This document shows, in pieces, positions 1 to 6,097 of a stretch of DNA of 28,748 bases. The stretch is from a virus: positions 1 through 28,748 of the IMG/VR virus record IMGVR_UViG_3300011253_001134. One strand, 5' to 3'. Position 1 is the first letter of the stretch. Each line of letters starts with the position of its first letter. A model generated the notes under the pieces. The model had not been told where the DNA came from and searched no databases. It worked only from the letters and a program-made list of their open reading frames with translations. The position numbers were made by a program, and so were the translations under genes.

Positions 1-717
1 CAGAGTATAACTAACCCTGTCATTCGTCGTTTCTGGAAAGTGGAGTTTCCCGCTTTAACAACCAGGGAGCAGAACGAGTTGGTGCGGTCTGCTGAGACGA
101 CCTTCCACATCCTTATCTCCGATCCTCGGATTGCTGCTATTGTTGCTCAGCATAAATCATTGATAGAGCTATCTAACCCTACTCAAATTTTTCTGGCGAA
201 AATCCCCCAAGGTGATTTCGGTATTCAGCGCAGCGCTACCATAGGCTCTCTGCTTCTAGGACAGCTCTACAATACGATCCAACAATGTCCCGTAGATCAT
301 CTGTCCGTTTATGTCCTTGATTGCCACCATCTAGCGCCCAGCACACTTATAGAAATGCTTACAGCAGGCTCGCAGTACGGTCTGAGAATCACTCTTGCCC
401 ATCAGACACTTTCGCAGCTAGACTGGCGACTAAAGGACGCGATTTTAGGGTGTGCAGATTTTCGGCATGTCTTCCGGGTTTCGCAGAAGGATGCTGACGA
501 GTTGGATAGAATAAATGGCCCAGATAATATCAACGTTCGACCGAACGAATTAGCTCCAGGTATTTACAGAACCTATCCGATCAACAGGCTCCAGCCAGAT
601 AACCCTGCTACCCTTCCTTTAACCGTTCCCAACGAGAAGGCGCGGGAGAGGGTATTGCGTGCCAACGAGAAGTACCATCGACCTATTGACCTCAATGCAA
701 GAGTGGAGAGTTTTTGA
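1..717 (+). CDS. HerA/VirD4-like conjugation ATPase, C-terminal part (5' truncated by window edge)
   Basis: The reading frame is open from base 1 with no stop, so this is the 3' end of a longer gene; the ATG at 40 is probably internal. About 238 residues remain. They align in order with the C-terminal half of the T4SS DNA-binding/DUF87 motor ATPases: an NPVIRRFW motif near the start, a hydrophobic strand ending VYVLDCHHLAP at the Walker B position, then YGLRITLAHQTLSQLD, which is the usual 'Y-L-LAHQ' segment after Walker B. The family normally has D-E-F after the strand; here it is D-C-H, so the catalytic glutamate is missing and the copy may be structural. The stop overlaps the ATG of the next ATPase (TGATG), which indicates translational coupling. 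Family call is fair; function in transfer is inferred. Confidence 0.6.
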   Translation, partial: QSITNPVIRRFWKVEFPALTTREQNELVRSAETTFHILISDPRIAAIVAQHKSLIELSNPTQIFLAKIPQGDFGIQRSATIGSLLLGQLYNTIQQCPVDHLSVYVLDCHHLAPSTLIEMLTAGSQYGLRITLAHQTLSQLDWRLKDAILGCADFRHVFRVSQKDADELDRINGPDNINVRPNELAPGIYRTYPINRLQPDNPATLPLTVPNEKARERVLRANEKYHRPIDLNARVESF

Positions 718-2780
718 TGGAAATGATTTTAATCCTTTGGGGGCTTCCGTTGTTTTCGGCTTTAATTATGCCGAAAGGTAAAGCGAATGACATCCGCCTG
801 TATATCGCGCTAGGAGGACTTCTTCTTTGGTTTGTGGCTCTAGTATTATTCATTGGAATTGCTATTGAACTTGGTCGGGATGATGGGGCGAACGTTTTAG
901 AAATTGCTATCGCTATAGGCGCTATGTATCTCTTTGGCGCTGTTGTCGCTTGGTGGGGCGGCATGATCCTCACCTTTAGAGATGATCGTAAGGTAGCCTC
1001 CGCTGTTTGGTCTGAAGCAAATAGAGACTTACTCGATCAGCTTCCAGCTCTACCTCTGGATGCGAATGTATACACAGCAAAGGTTATATCGCTCTTGAAG
1101 CATAATCTTCCCTATAAGCTAACATCGGATTTGGAGGCTAATCTAGCGGAGTGGTATGTACGTTCGAGAGGACCGCTTACCGAACAGTTTTATAAAGATA
1201 AGTTAGATCACGAGTGCAGGCATTCTTTTTGGCCGTTGTTTTTTATCGGCGCTCGTGCGGTTATAAAACCAGACGCTTATATTTCTGAAATCAAGCATCA
1301 GTTGGCAAACATGGACCGGACAGCGATGCTGTACTCTGAGCCAGAGACGATGGCCAACTTTCTGAATGTTGTCTTCTACTACCTACCAAAACATATGTCA
1401 GACGATGGGGATACCCCGCTACGTGCCGTCATCCCTGACGAGCAAGTGGTTCAGTATGAGCGCACGTTCCTTTCTATTGATCCAACCAAGAAGTTAGGAT
1501 CGATCCTCGACCTCACGATTGGCTTCTCGATCCCCGAAGAACTCCGCACCAGGCACACCCATATGGTTAGCAGCTCTGGCCACGGCAAAACCACGGCGCT
1601 GGAGTATATGATTGCCCAGGATGCTAAAGACCTTGATACGTCGATCGTTGTCATCGACAGCCAAGGTCAGATGATCCCCCGGTTGCTGCTATTAGCTGAC
1701 ATCAATCCAAACAGGTTTGTTGTAATTAACGCCGATGATGTGAAAAATCCGATTGCCCTTAATCCGTTCTCAATTGGAAGCAAACGTGTCCGGGATTACG
1801 ACGAGAAAACTCAGGAGCAATTGGTAAACACCGTTATCGAGCTGTATGAGTTTATGTTCAGCTCAATCATGGATGGAGCGGAGCTTACAGGTAAGCAGGG
1901 AGCGCTATTCCGATACCTTTGCCGTCTTCTTTTGAAGGTGCCCGATGCGACCTTGCGAGACATGACGTATATCTTGCAGCACGGGACGGCGAAGTATCAG
2001 AAGTACATCAAAGAGCTGACCCCAGCGGGACAGGACTTTTTCAATCATCAGTTTGCCGACAAGAAGGGCGACCTGGTGAGAACGAAGCAAGAGGTGTTGC
2101 GCCGCTTGTCCCAGCTCCTAGAGAACCCAACCTTCGAGCGGATGTTCTGTCAGCCTGAGAACCACCTTGATCTGTTTACCGAGATGGCATCGGGTAAGAT
2201 CATCCTGATTAATACGTCACTTGAAATGCTTCGTGAGGGAGCGTCCCGAGTGATGGGCCGGTTCTTTATCGCCCTGATCCAGTTTGCCGCCCAGGAGCGC
2301 AACGTAGGCCGTCCCAGTCCCTGCTACGTCTACATCGATGAGTTTCAAGAGTATCTAGGTTCGAGTGTTGCCCGCATGTTGGAGCAGTCCCGAAAAGCTA
2401 ACATCGGTCTGATCCTCTCTCATCAGGGCCTCTATCAGCTGGAGGACGCCCAGGTGTCTGGTGCTGTGCGGACGAACACTGCCATTAAGATGGTTGGCTC
2501 CCTGGACCCGTCTGAGGAGGCGCAGATGGCGAAGCTTATGAGGACGGAGCCTGACATGCTGCGACAGCCCCGAGGGACGTTCTACACCTCTTTGGTGGGA
2601 GGTGGGGCATTCCCTGTTGCGTATCCCAAGGACTATCTCTCGACACTCCCCCAGCGATCCTTAGTTGAGCTTATCGAGCTGCTGAATTTGAGCCGTAAAC
2701 GATTCGCCGTGCGCGGCGTATATACTGACCCTTCTTCTGCTTCTTCTGGGGCTACCTCCACAGATAGCACCACGCTCTAA
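717..2780 (+). CDS. Membrane-anchored HerA/VirD4-like type IV secretion coupling ATPase
   Basis: 687 residues. The N-terminus holds two or three membrane segments (about residues 2-20, 28-55 and 60-85), followed by a cytosolic domain. Walker A is SSSGHGKTT (about residues 284-292), and Walker B is VYIDEFQ (about 535-541) followed by a LILSHQGLYQL sensor-like segment. This is the DUF87/T4SS DNA-binding ATPase architecture: hexameric motors that pump DNA at the inner membrane. I chose the ATG at 717 over the TTG at 714 because GGAG at 705-708 lies 8 nt upstream and the ATG overlaps the preceding stop. The tail after about residue 665 is Ser/Thr-rich and probably disordered. Together with the preceding ATPase it resembles a paired coupling-protein locus of conjugative elements. 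It is unusual next to phage structural genes. No relaxase of MOB type is seen in the window. Confidence 0.75.
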   Translation: MEMILILWGLPLFSALIMPKGKANDIRLYIALGGLLLWFVALVLFIGIAIELGRDDGANVLEIAIAIGAMYLFGAVVAWWGGMILTFRDDRKVASAVWSEANRDLLDQLPALPLDANVYTAKVISLLKHNLPYKLTSDLEANLAEWYVRSRGPLTEQFYKDKLDHECRHSFWPLFFIGARAVIKPDAYISEIKHQLANMDRTAMLYSEPETMANFLNVVFYYLPKHMSDDGDTPLRAVIPDEQVVQYERTFLSIDPTKKLGSILDLTIGFSIPEELRTRHTHMVSSSGHGKTTALEYMIAQDAKDLDTSIVVIDSQGQMIPRLLLLADINPNRFVVINADDVKNPIALNPFSIGSKRVRDYDEKTQEQLVNTVIELYEFMFSSIMDGAELTGKQGALFRYLCRLLLKVPDATLRDMTYILQHGTAKYQKYIKELTPAGQDFFNHQFADKKGDLVRTKQEVLRRLSQLLENPTFERMFCQPENHLDLFTEMASGKIILINTSLEMLREGASRVMGRFFIALIQFAAQERNVGRPSPCYVYIDEFQEYLGSSVARMLEQSRKANIGLILSHQGLYQLEDAQVSGAVRTNTAIKMVGSLDPSEEAQMAKLMRTEPDMLRQPRGTFYTSLVGGGAFPVAYPKDYLSTLPQRSLVELIELLNLSRKRFAVRGVYTDPSSASSGATSTDSTTL

Positions 2781-2786
2781 CATACG

Positions 2787-2803
2787 TCCTCATACTGACC
2801 GAT
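2787..2803 (+). repeat. Intergenic motif, copy 1 (TCCTCATACTGACCGAT)
   Basis: A 17-base motif in the gap before the Replic_Relax gene. It matches 15 of 17 positions with TCCTCATGCTGACCGTT at 4476-4492, also intergenic. The conserved core is TCCTCAT-x-CTGACCG. It may be an operator or replication-protein binding site; only two copies are seen. Confidence 0.4.
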
Positions 2804-2824
2804 CTTTCTTTGGCGTGTCTACAT

Positions 2825-2838
2825 GCTAGACTATTAGT
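2825..2838 (+). promoter_or_regulatory. Extended -10 promoter giving a probable leaderless mRNA
   Basis: TGC-TAGACT (2825-2832, extended -10) ends 6 nt before the ATG at 2839, so the predicted transcription start is the start codon itself. No Shine-Dalgarno site is present. The -35 is weak. Confidence 0.5.
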
Positions 2839-3732
2839 ATGGCACGCTTAGACACACTCGGTCGGTTGGCATTTAATGTTCGACCCGACGACATAGACCT
2901 CTCCATTCATCCGCGACCCGCAGAAGTGGAGATACTTTCATTCTTAAACATACACGGGGCAGTTAACACTAACTTCCTACGTGAGTGGTGCAGCTACAAG
3001 CACCCAAAGAACACTCAGCAAGCGCTGCTACGGCTCTGGCGGGGTGGTTATATCTTTTGCCCCCGGCAACAGCGATCCGCTGACAATAACAACGCTTGTG
3101 TGCGGGTATACGAACTGGACGACCGAGGGCGTCACTACCTGGATCGCAGAGATATCCTAGCGACAGAACGTCACCGATCTAACTGGTGGCTTCACGACTA
3201 CATGGTTTCATGTGTGTCTGCATCAATTCACATTGCAGCTCGTAAGGCGGGTTACGAGTTCATCACCCGACCTTACCTTCTTGATCGTTCTGGGGGCCAA
3301 ATCTGGCGAGAGGTTCAGGGGAAGAAGCTCATCCCTGATGATCTTTTTGCATTAAAGTCACCAGATGGCTTTTTCCGTGCATTTTGTGTTGAGGCTGATC
3401 GCAGCAGTGAGGCAGGAGTAACGTCGAAGCCTAATGCCAAATCCTACGAACGAGCTATCTCACAGTACGCTGAGTTCATTGGCGACAATCTCTATAAAGA
3501 GCATTTTGATCTGAAGGCACGAATGTTTGTGCTAACTGTCTTTAACGATAAGCCGAGTATGCGCCTCTATAATCGCTTGATCGAGGAGCAGCTGGGCGAG
3601 TGTAGCTACATGCTGTCTCAGACCGTAGATAATTTCCAATCCGACTGGCAACCTCCGAAGGAAACCTTCGACCATCTCTTTACTGGAGAGTGGCAGCGCG
3701 TCGGGCACAATCCGTTTAACTTAAACAAGTAG
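2839..3732 (+). CDS. Replic_Relax (replication-relaxation) family protein, PD-(D/E)XK-like
   Basis: 297 residues. The N-terminal third (about 27-105) reads as a winged helix, with a helix-turn-helix around residues 40-72 and a charged wing ending YELDDRGRHYL. The C-terminal part carries IPDDLF (165-170), then VEADRSSE (184-191) and KSYERAISQY (201-210). This P-D...E-x-D...K order is the signature of Replic_Relax proteins and resembles a PD-(D/E)XK nuclease core. The family is associated with plasmid and conjugative-element replication/mobilisation in actinobacteria, firmicutes and CPR bacteria. It follows two coupling-type ATPases, so a role in DNA processing for transfer or in plasmid-style replication is plausible but inferred. 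The start is supported by an extended -10 element at 2825-2832, which would make the mRNA leaderless. Confidence 0.75.
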   Translation: MARLDTLGRLAFNVRPDDIDLSIHPRPAEVEILSFLNIHGAVNTNFLREWCSYKHPKNTQQALLRLWRGGYIFCPRQQRSADNNNACVRVYELDDRGRHYLDRRDILATERHRSNWWLHDYMVSCVSASIHIAARKAGYEFITRPYLLDRSGGQIWREVQGKKLIPDDLFALKSPDGFFRAFCVEADRSSEAGVTSKPNAKSYERAISQYAEFIGDNLYKEHFDLKARMFVLTVFNDKPSMRLYNRLIEEQLGECSYMLSQTVDNFQSDWQPPKETFDHLFTGEWQRVGHNPFNLNK

Positions 3733-3738
3733 TATACT
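3733..3738 (+). promoter_or_regulatory. Candidate -10 (TATACT) for the CHC2 gene
   Basis: TATACT lies directly after the preceding stop codon. The predicted start would give a leader of about 20 nt that contains the GGAGG at 3757-3761. No good -35 is seen. Confidence 0.35.
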
Positions 3739-3765
3739 TAGGCTTGGGCAACCCGTGGAGGATGA

Positions 3766-4290
3766 ATGTCCATGTACCTAGACTTCGCCAAGATCAAGGA
3801 AGATCATCCGATTGAGGGGATGATTGAACGACTTGGCCTTCAGCTGAAGACCAACGGCAAGCAGATGCGCGGTAAATGCCCGGTGTGTGAGGGAAGCGGA
3901 GATCGCAACCTCGTCATCACCCCGGAAAAGAACGTGTACTACTGCTTTGCTGACCAAAAAGGGGGCGACGTGATCGCTCTGGTCGCACACATCAATGGCT
4001 GCGGCGTCAAAGAGGCGGCGCAGTGGATTGCAGGAGACACTTCCGAAAGGGAGACCGTTCCCAAGGAGAAGAAGGGGTTTAAGCCCCTCGATTACCTGGA
4101 CGCTGAACATGAGGCCGTACTGGCTGTTGGGTTTGAACCCGATGACGCCAGGGCTTTAGGTATCGGCTATGCCCCCCGAGGCGTTCTGCGTGGCACCGTG
4201 GCTGTGCCCATTCGGAACCCTGATGGGAGCCTGGCCGGTTACATCGGCATCCAAGAAGCTACCCTCCCGCCAAAATGGGAGATCAACTGA
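3766..4290 (+). CDS. CHC2 zinc-finger, primase-like short protein
   Basis: 174 residues. The N-terminal domain has CPVC (38-41), then VYYCFADQKGGDVIAL (57-72), the CHC2 zinc-finger pattern found at the N-terminus of DnaG-type primases. The fourth ligand position, normally C or H, appears to be D63. Residues 130-174 (GIGYAPRGVLRGTVAVPIR, then an LPPKW ending) match the start of the TOPRIM_N region, and the protein stops there. Stand-alone CHC2 proteins of this length occur on mobile elements, so I read it as complete rather than broken. It has no TOPRIM catalytic core, so it is unlikely to be a primase alone; DNA binding is more likely. GGAGG at 3757-3761 is only 4 nt from ATG 3766 and 10 nt from ATG 3772, so the second ATG is possible. 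Confidence 0.7.
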   Translation: MSMYLDFAKIKEDHPIEGMIERLGLQLKTNGKQMRGKCPVCEGSGDRNLVITPEKNVYYCFADQKGGDVIALVAHINGCGVKEAAQWIAGDTSERETVPKEKKGFKPLDYLDAEHEAVLAVGFEPDDARALGIGYAPRGVLRGTVAVPIRNPDGSLAGYIGIQEATLPPKWEIN

Positions 4291-4313
4291 GCGCTCCGGC
4301 GCTCTTTCTTTTT
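4289..4313 (+). terminator. Rho-independent terminator after the CHC2 gene
   Basis: Stem GAGCGC (4289-4294) / GCGCTC (4299-4304) with loop TCCG, followed by TTTCTTTTT. The stem begins inside the stop codon of the preceding gene. It closes the left module. Confidence 0.85.
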
Positions 4314-4317
4314 GCCC

Positions 4318-4343
4318 AAAAAAAATGGCCCACCACGGGGCCA
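4318..4343 (-). terminator. Leftward rho-independent terminator
   Basis: On the minus strand, TGGCCC (4343-4338) and GGGCCA (4331-4326) form a 6-bp stem that is followed by eight T (4325-4318). It implies a leftward transcript from the gap 4344-4560, although no convincing minus-strand gene lies there. It sits only 4 nt from the rightward terminator, so the two may jointly insulate the module boundary. Confidence 0.6.
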
Positions 4344-4347
4344 CTGC

Positions 4348-4492
4348 GCGCTACTCACCAGCTCGACGGCTGTACCGACTATATAGCGCATCTCGCTTGT
4401 TAAAAAAAGCCCTTTATGAAATATTTTGTTACCTCAAACCATGCTAACAATTAGCTGATCTAGCTGCCTCATGGTTCCTCATGCTGACCGTT
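4348..4492. other. Structured intergenic region with inverted and direct repeats
   Basis: No protein gene is convincing here. Visible structure: GCGCTA (4348-4353) pairs with TAGCGC (4384-4389) around an inner CAGC/GCTG stem; AACCATG (4437-4443) pairs with CATGGTT (4470-4476) around the palindromic AGCT-GATCT-AGCT; CCTCATG is repeated at 4467-4473 and 4477-4483, exactly 10 bp apart. The second overlaps the motif TCCTCATGCTGACCGTT (4476-4492). It could be an operator, an iteron-like origin element or a small RNA gene that uses the leftward terminator at 4318-4343. I do not recognise a known RNA family or tRNA. Confidence 0.4.
4476..4492 (+). repeat. Intergenic motif, copy 2 (TCCTCATGCTGACCGTT)
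   Basis: Matches 15 of 17 positions with the motif at 2787-2803. It is preceded by a half-repeat (CCTCATG at 4467) one helical turn upstream. Confidence 0.4.
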
Positions 4493-4564
4493 TAACATGG
4501 AGTGGAATTAGGTTATCTGGGTTTTGCGGGAGAAACATATAAGACACTCTCCGCCAAAAAAACT

Positions 4565-5086
4565 ATGGGTTACTACATGTATCTTTATCGTGAGCATCAC
4601 GCCACGCCAGCTAATGAGCAGATGCCTGACGCATCCGCGTCTGCTGAGGCTCAGGTGTGGCCTGAGTATCCAACAATGGTGCGCGAGACTATCGGAAAAT
4701 GGTGGAAGGCTTATCAAATACATGGATGGATTGTAGACAACGTTTGTAAGGATAGTGACATCCCTATGGTATGTGACGTTTCACGCAGCGAGCTAGCTAA
4801 GCTACTAGAAGTCGTTGATGAAGTTTTGAACGCATCTGAGTTGGTTTCGGGGCGGATGAGCCTGGGCTACTCCCCTACCGATGAGGGTAAAGTGCATTTC
4901 TTCAAAGACGGCAAACTAATTGCTGACCCTAGAGTTGCCAAACGTCTCCTTCCAGTCGGAGGAAATGACCCTGACAAGCTCGTTTACGATCAATACTATA
5001 TTGATCAGCTTGAAGCCGTTAAGACTGCCTTGCAAGCCGCGTTGGCCTCTCCGGCACACATGCGCTTTAGCTACGCGATGAGTTAA
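4565..5086 (+). CDS. Conserved phage hypothetical protein (MYLY.../KWWKAYQIHGW family)
   Basis: 173 residues from ATG 4565. The protein begins MGYYMYLYREHH and contains KWWKAYQIHGWIVDNV (about 47-62), a Ser-Arg-x-x-Leu-x-x-Leu helix, a KRLLPVGG segment and a YDQYYIDQLEAVKTALQ C-terminal helix. This order matches a widespread phage protein of unknown function, usually seen as D-MYLY ... YWRKANAIHNWFV ... YDEYYFEDL. The match of the first residues to the family favours ATG 4565 (or 4574) over the upstream in-frame GTG at 4502. There is no Shine-Dalgarno site; TATAAG at 4538-4543 is a possible -10. Transcription ends at the terminator at 5123-5150. Confidence 0.6.
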   Translation: MGYYMYLYREHHATPANEQMPDASASAEAQVWPEYPTMVRETIGKWWKAYQIHGWIVDNVCKDSDIPMVCDVSRSELAKLLEVVDEVLNASELVSGRMSLGYSPTDEGKVHFFKDGKLIADPRVAKRLLPVGGNDPDKLVYDQYYIDQLEAVKTALQAALASPAHMRFSYAMS

Positions 5087-5122
5087 GCACTCCTTATTAC
5101 TGTCGTGCATGAGCTGCGAAAG

Positions 5123-5150
5123 CACCGGGCTAACCCCCGGTGTTTTTTTT
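5123..5150 (+). terminator. Rho-independent terminator
   Basis: Stem CACCGGG (5123-5129) / CCCGGTG (5136-5142), loop CTAACC, followed by eight T (5143-5150). It separates the upstream gene from the DUF932 transcription unit. Confidence 0.9.
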
Positions 5151-5152
5151 AG

Positions 5153-5161
5153 TGGTATCAT
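5153..5161 (+). promoter_or_regulatory. Extended -10 promoter of the DUF932 gene
   Basis: TGG-TATCAT starts 2 nt after the T tract of the terminator. It predicts a leader of about 30 nt with GGAGGA at 5187-5192 before the ATG at 5197. Confidence 0.45.
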
Positions 5162-5196
5162 TAGTGCAGACTACAACTGTACCTATGGAGGACGCA

Positions 5197-5910
5197 ATGT
5201 CCCTAATGATCCACGCAGGAGCGGAGCATGTTGATTATGCTGCCGTGCAAGAACTCGAAACGCCCGAAGGCACCGACACGCACTGCCCCATCGCTCACAG
5301 GGATGTGGTGGACATGGTGAAATACTCGCTGGGCTTCTATGGCCACGATGTCACCACCGAGCATCACGCGATCACACCGGACGGCGCACGCTATTTCGGC
5401 ATCCTTTGCCTCAAGTCACCCTACGGCGACTATACCGACATGGTTGGCCTGCGGAACTCGCACGACAAGAAGTTCCCTATCGGGATCAGCTTCGGGAGCC
5501 AGGTGTTCGTCTGTGACAACCTTGCCTTCAATGGCGATCACGTCATCAAGCGCCGCCACACCCCGAGGGCCAAACGCGATCTTCCTGGTCTCGTTGCCGA
5601 GATCGTTGAACCGTTGGGCGAACGCCGGAAAGCTCTGGCTGTCACCTATGATGGTTTCAAGGAAACGACGCTGGAGGACGACCAGGCCGATGCCGCGATC
5701 ATGCGTCTCTACCGCCAAGGCGTTATCAACGTTCAGCGTATCGCCAACATCGCTAGCGCCTGGGACGAACCCCCGCACGACTGGGGCGACAAGACAGCAT
5801 GGCGACTTTTCAATGCCGCTACGTTCTCCCTCAATGGCCGCGTTGCAGAAGACCCCTCAACGACCGCGAACCTACACCAGGTCATCGAAGGTGTCTGTGA
5901 AGCAGCCTGA
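5197..5910 (+). CDS. DUF932 family phage/plasmid protein
   Basis: 237 residues. The central segment (MVGLRNSHDKKFPIGISFG, then VFVCDNLAFNGDHVIKRRHT, about residues 80-125) is the core DUF932 signature, found in phage and plasmid proteins of unknown biochemical role, often near replication or recombination genes. The upstream GTG-started extension (from 5140) is non-homologous and runs through the terminator T tract. ATG 5197 has a strong GGAGGA 4 nt upstream; ATG 5206 is an alternative. Codon choice is noticeably richer in G and C at third positions than in the tiny genes at 7.5-10.5 kb. The gene has its own promoter and terminator and so forms a single-gene unit. Confidence 0.75.
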   Translation: MSLMIHAGAEHVDYAAVQELETPEGTDTHCPIAHRDVVDMVKYSLGFYGHDVTTEHHAITPDGARYFGILCLKSPYGDYTDMVGLRNSHDKKFPIGISFGSQVFVCDNLAFNGDHVIKRRHTPRAKRDLPGLVAEIVEPLGERRKALAVTYDGFKETTLEDDQADAAIMRLYRQGVINVQRIANIASAWDEPPHDWGDKTAWRLFNAATFSLNGRVAEDPSTTANLHQVIEGVCEAA

Positions 5911-5915
5911 AAACC

Positions 5916-5956
5916 GGGCACGGAGTTATCCACACTCCGTGCCCATTTATTTATTT
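5916..5956 (+). terminator. Strong terminator with a DnaA box in its loop
   Basis: An 11-bp perfect stem, GGGCACGGAGT (5916-5926) / ACTCCGTGCCC (5934-5944), is followed by ATTTATTTATTT. The loop and its edges read TTATCCACA (5926-5934), a perfect DnaA box. Confidence 0.8.
5926..5934 (+). promoter_or_regulatory. DnaA box (TTATCCACA)
   Basis: Exact match to the strict DnaA-box consensus, placed in the loop of the terminator. A second perfect copy is at 7452-7460 and a third, inverted, at 27632-27640. Confidence 0.45.
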
Positions 5957-5963
5957 CGTAAGT

Positions 5964-6089
5964 TATAATTCAGAGGACAGGGGTAGTACCTTGTCAATTC
6001 CCGCCTTGGAGCCTCCTCCTACTTTTCAGACTAAACAAAACTCTCTCTCCAACCTTACTGTAGGACTTCGTAGCAGATCGTTTCTGCTA
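5964..6089 (+). promoter_or_regulatory. Promoter and about 120-nt leader of the metallophosphoesterase gene
   Basis: TATAAT at 5964-5969 is a good -10 without a clear -35. It gives a leader to 6097 with no convincing ORF. The leader ends in a hairpin, TAGCAGA (6071-6077) / TCTGCTA (6083-6089), 8 nt before the start codon. A CCTCCTCC run at 6014-6021 could pair with Shine-Dalgarno-like sequence. A translational control role is possible but unproven. Confidence 0.4.
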
Positions 6090-6097
6090 GCGGGAAA

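Noticed and set aside
4344-4400. Possible tRNA or known riboswitch in the structured gap
   Set aside because: The stems do not form a cloverleaf, there is no T-loop GTTCRA sequence, and no aptamer motif is recognisable.
4502-4564. GTG start at 4502 for the 4565-5086 protein
   Set aside because: The extra 21 residues do not resemble the family N-terminus and have no ribosome binding site; MGYYMYLY at 4565 does match.
5339-5968. 209-codon ORF within the DUF932 gene
   Set aside because: Low-complexity Ser/Thr/Arg translation in a frame antagonistic to a well-recognised domain; a typical shadow of GC-rich third positions.
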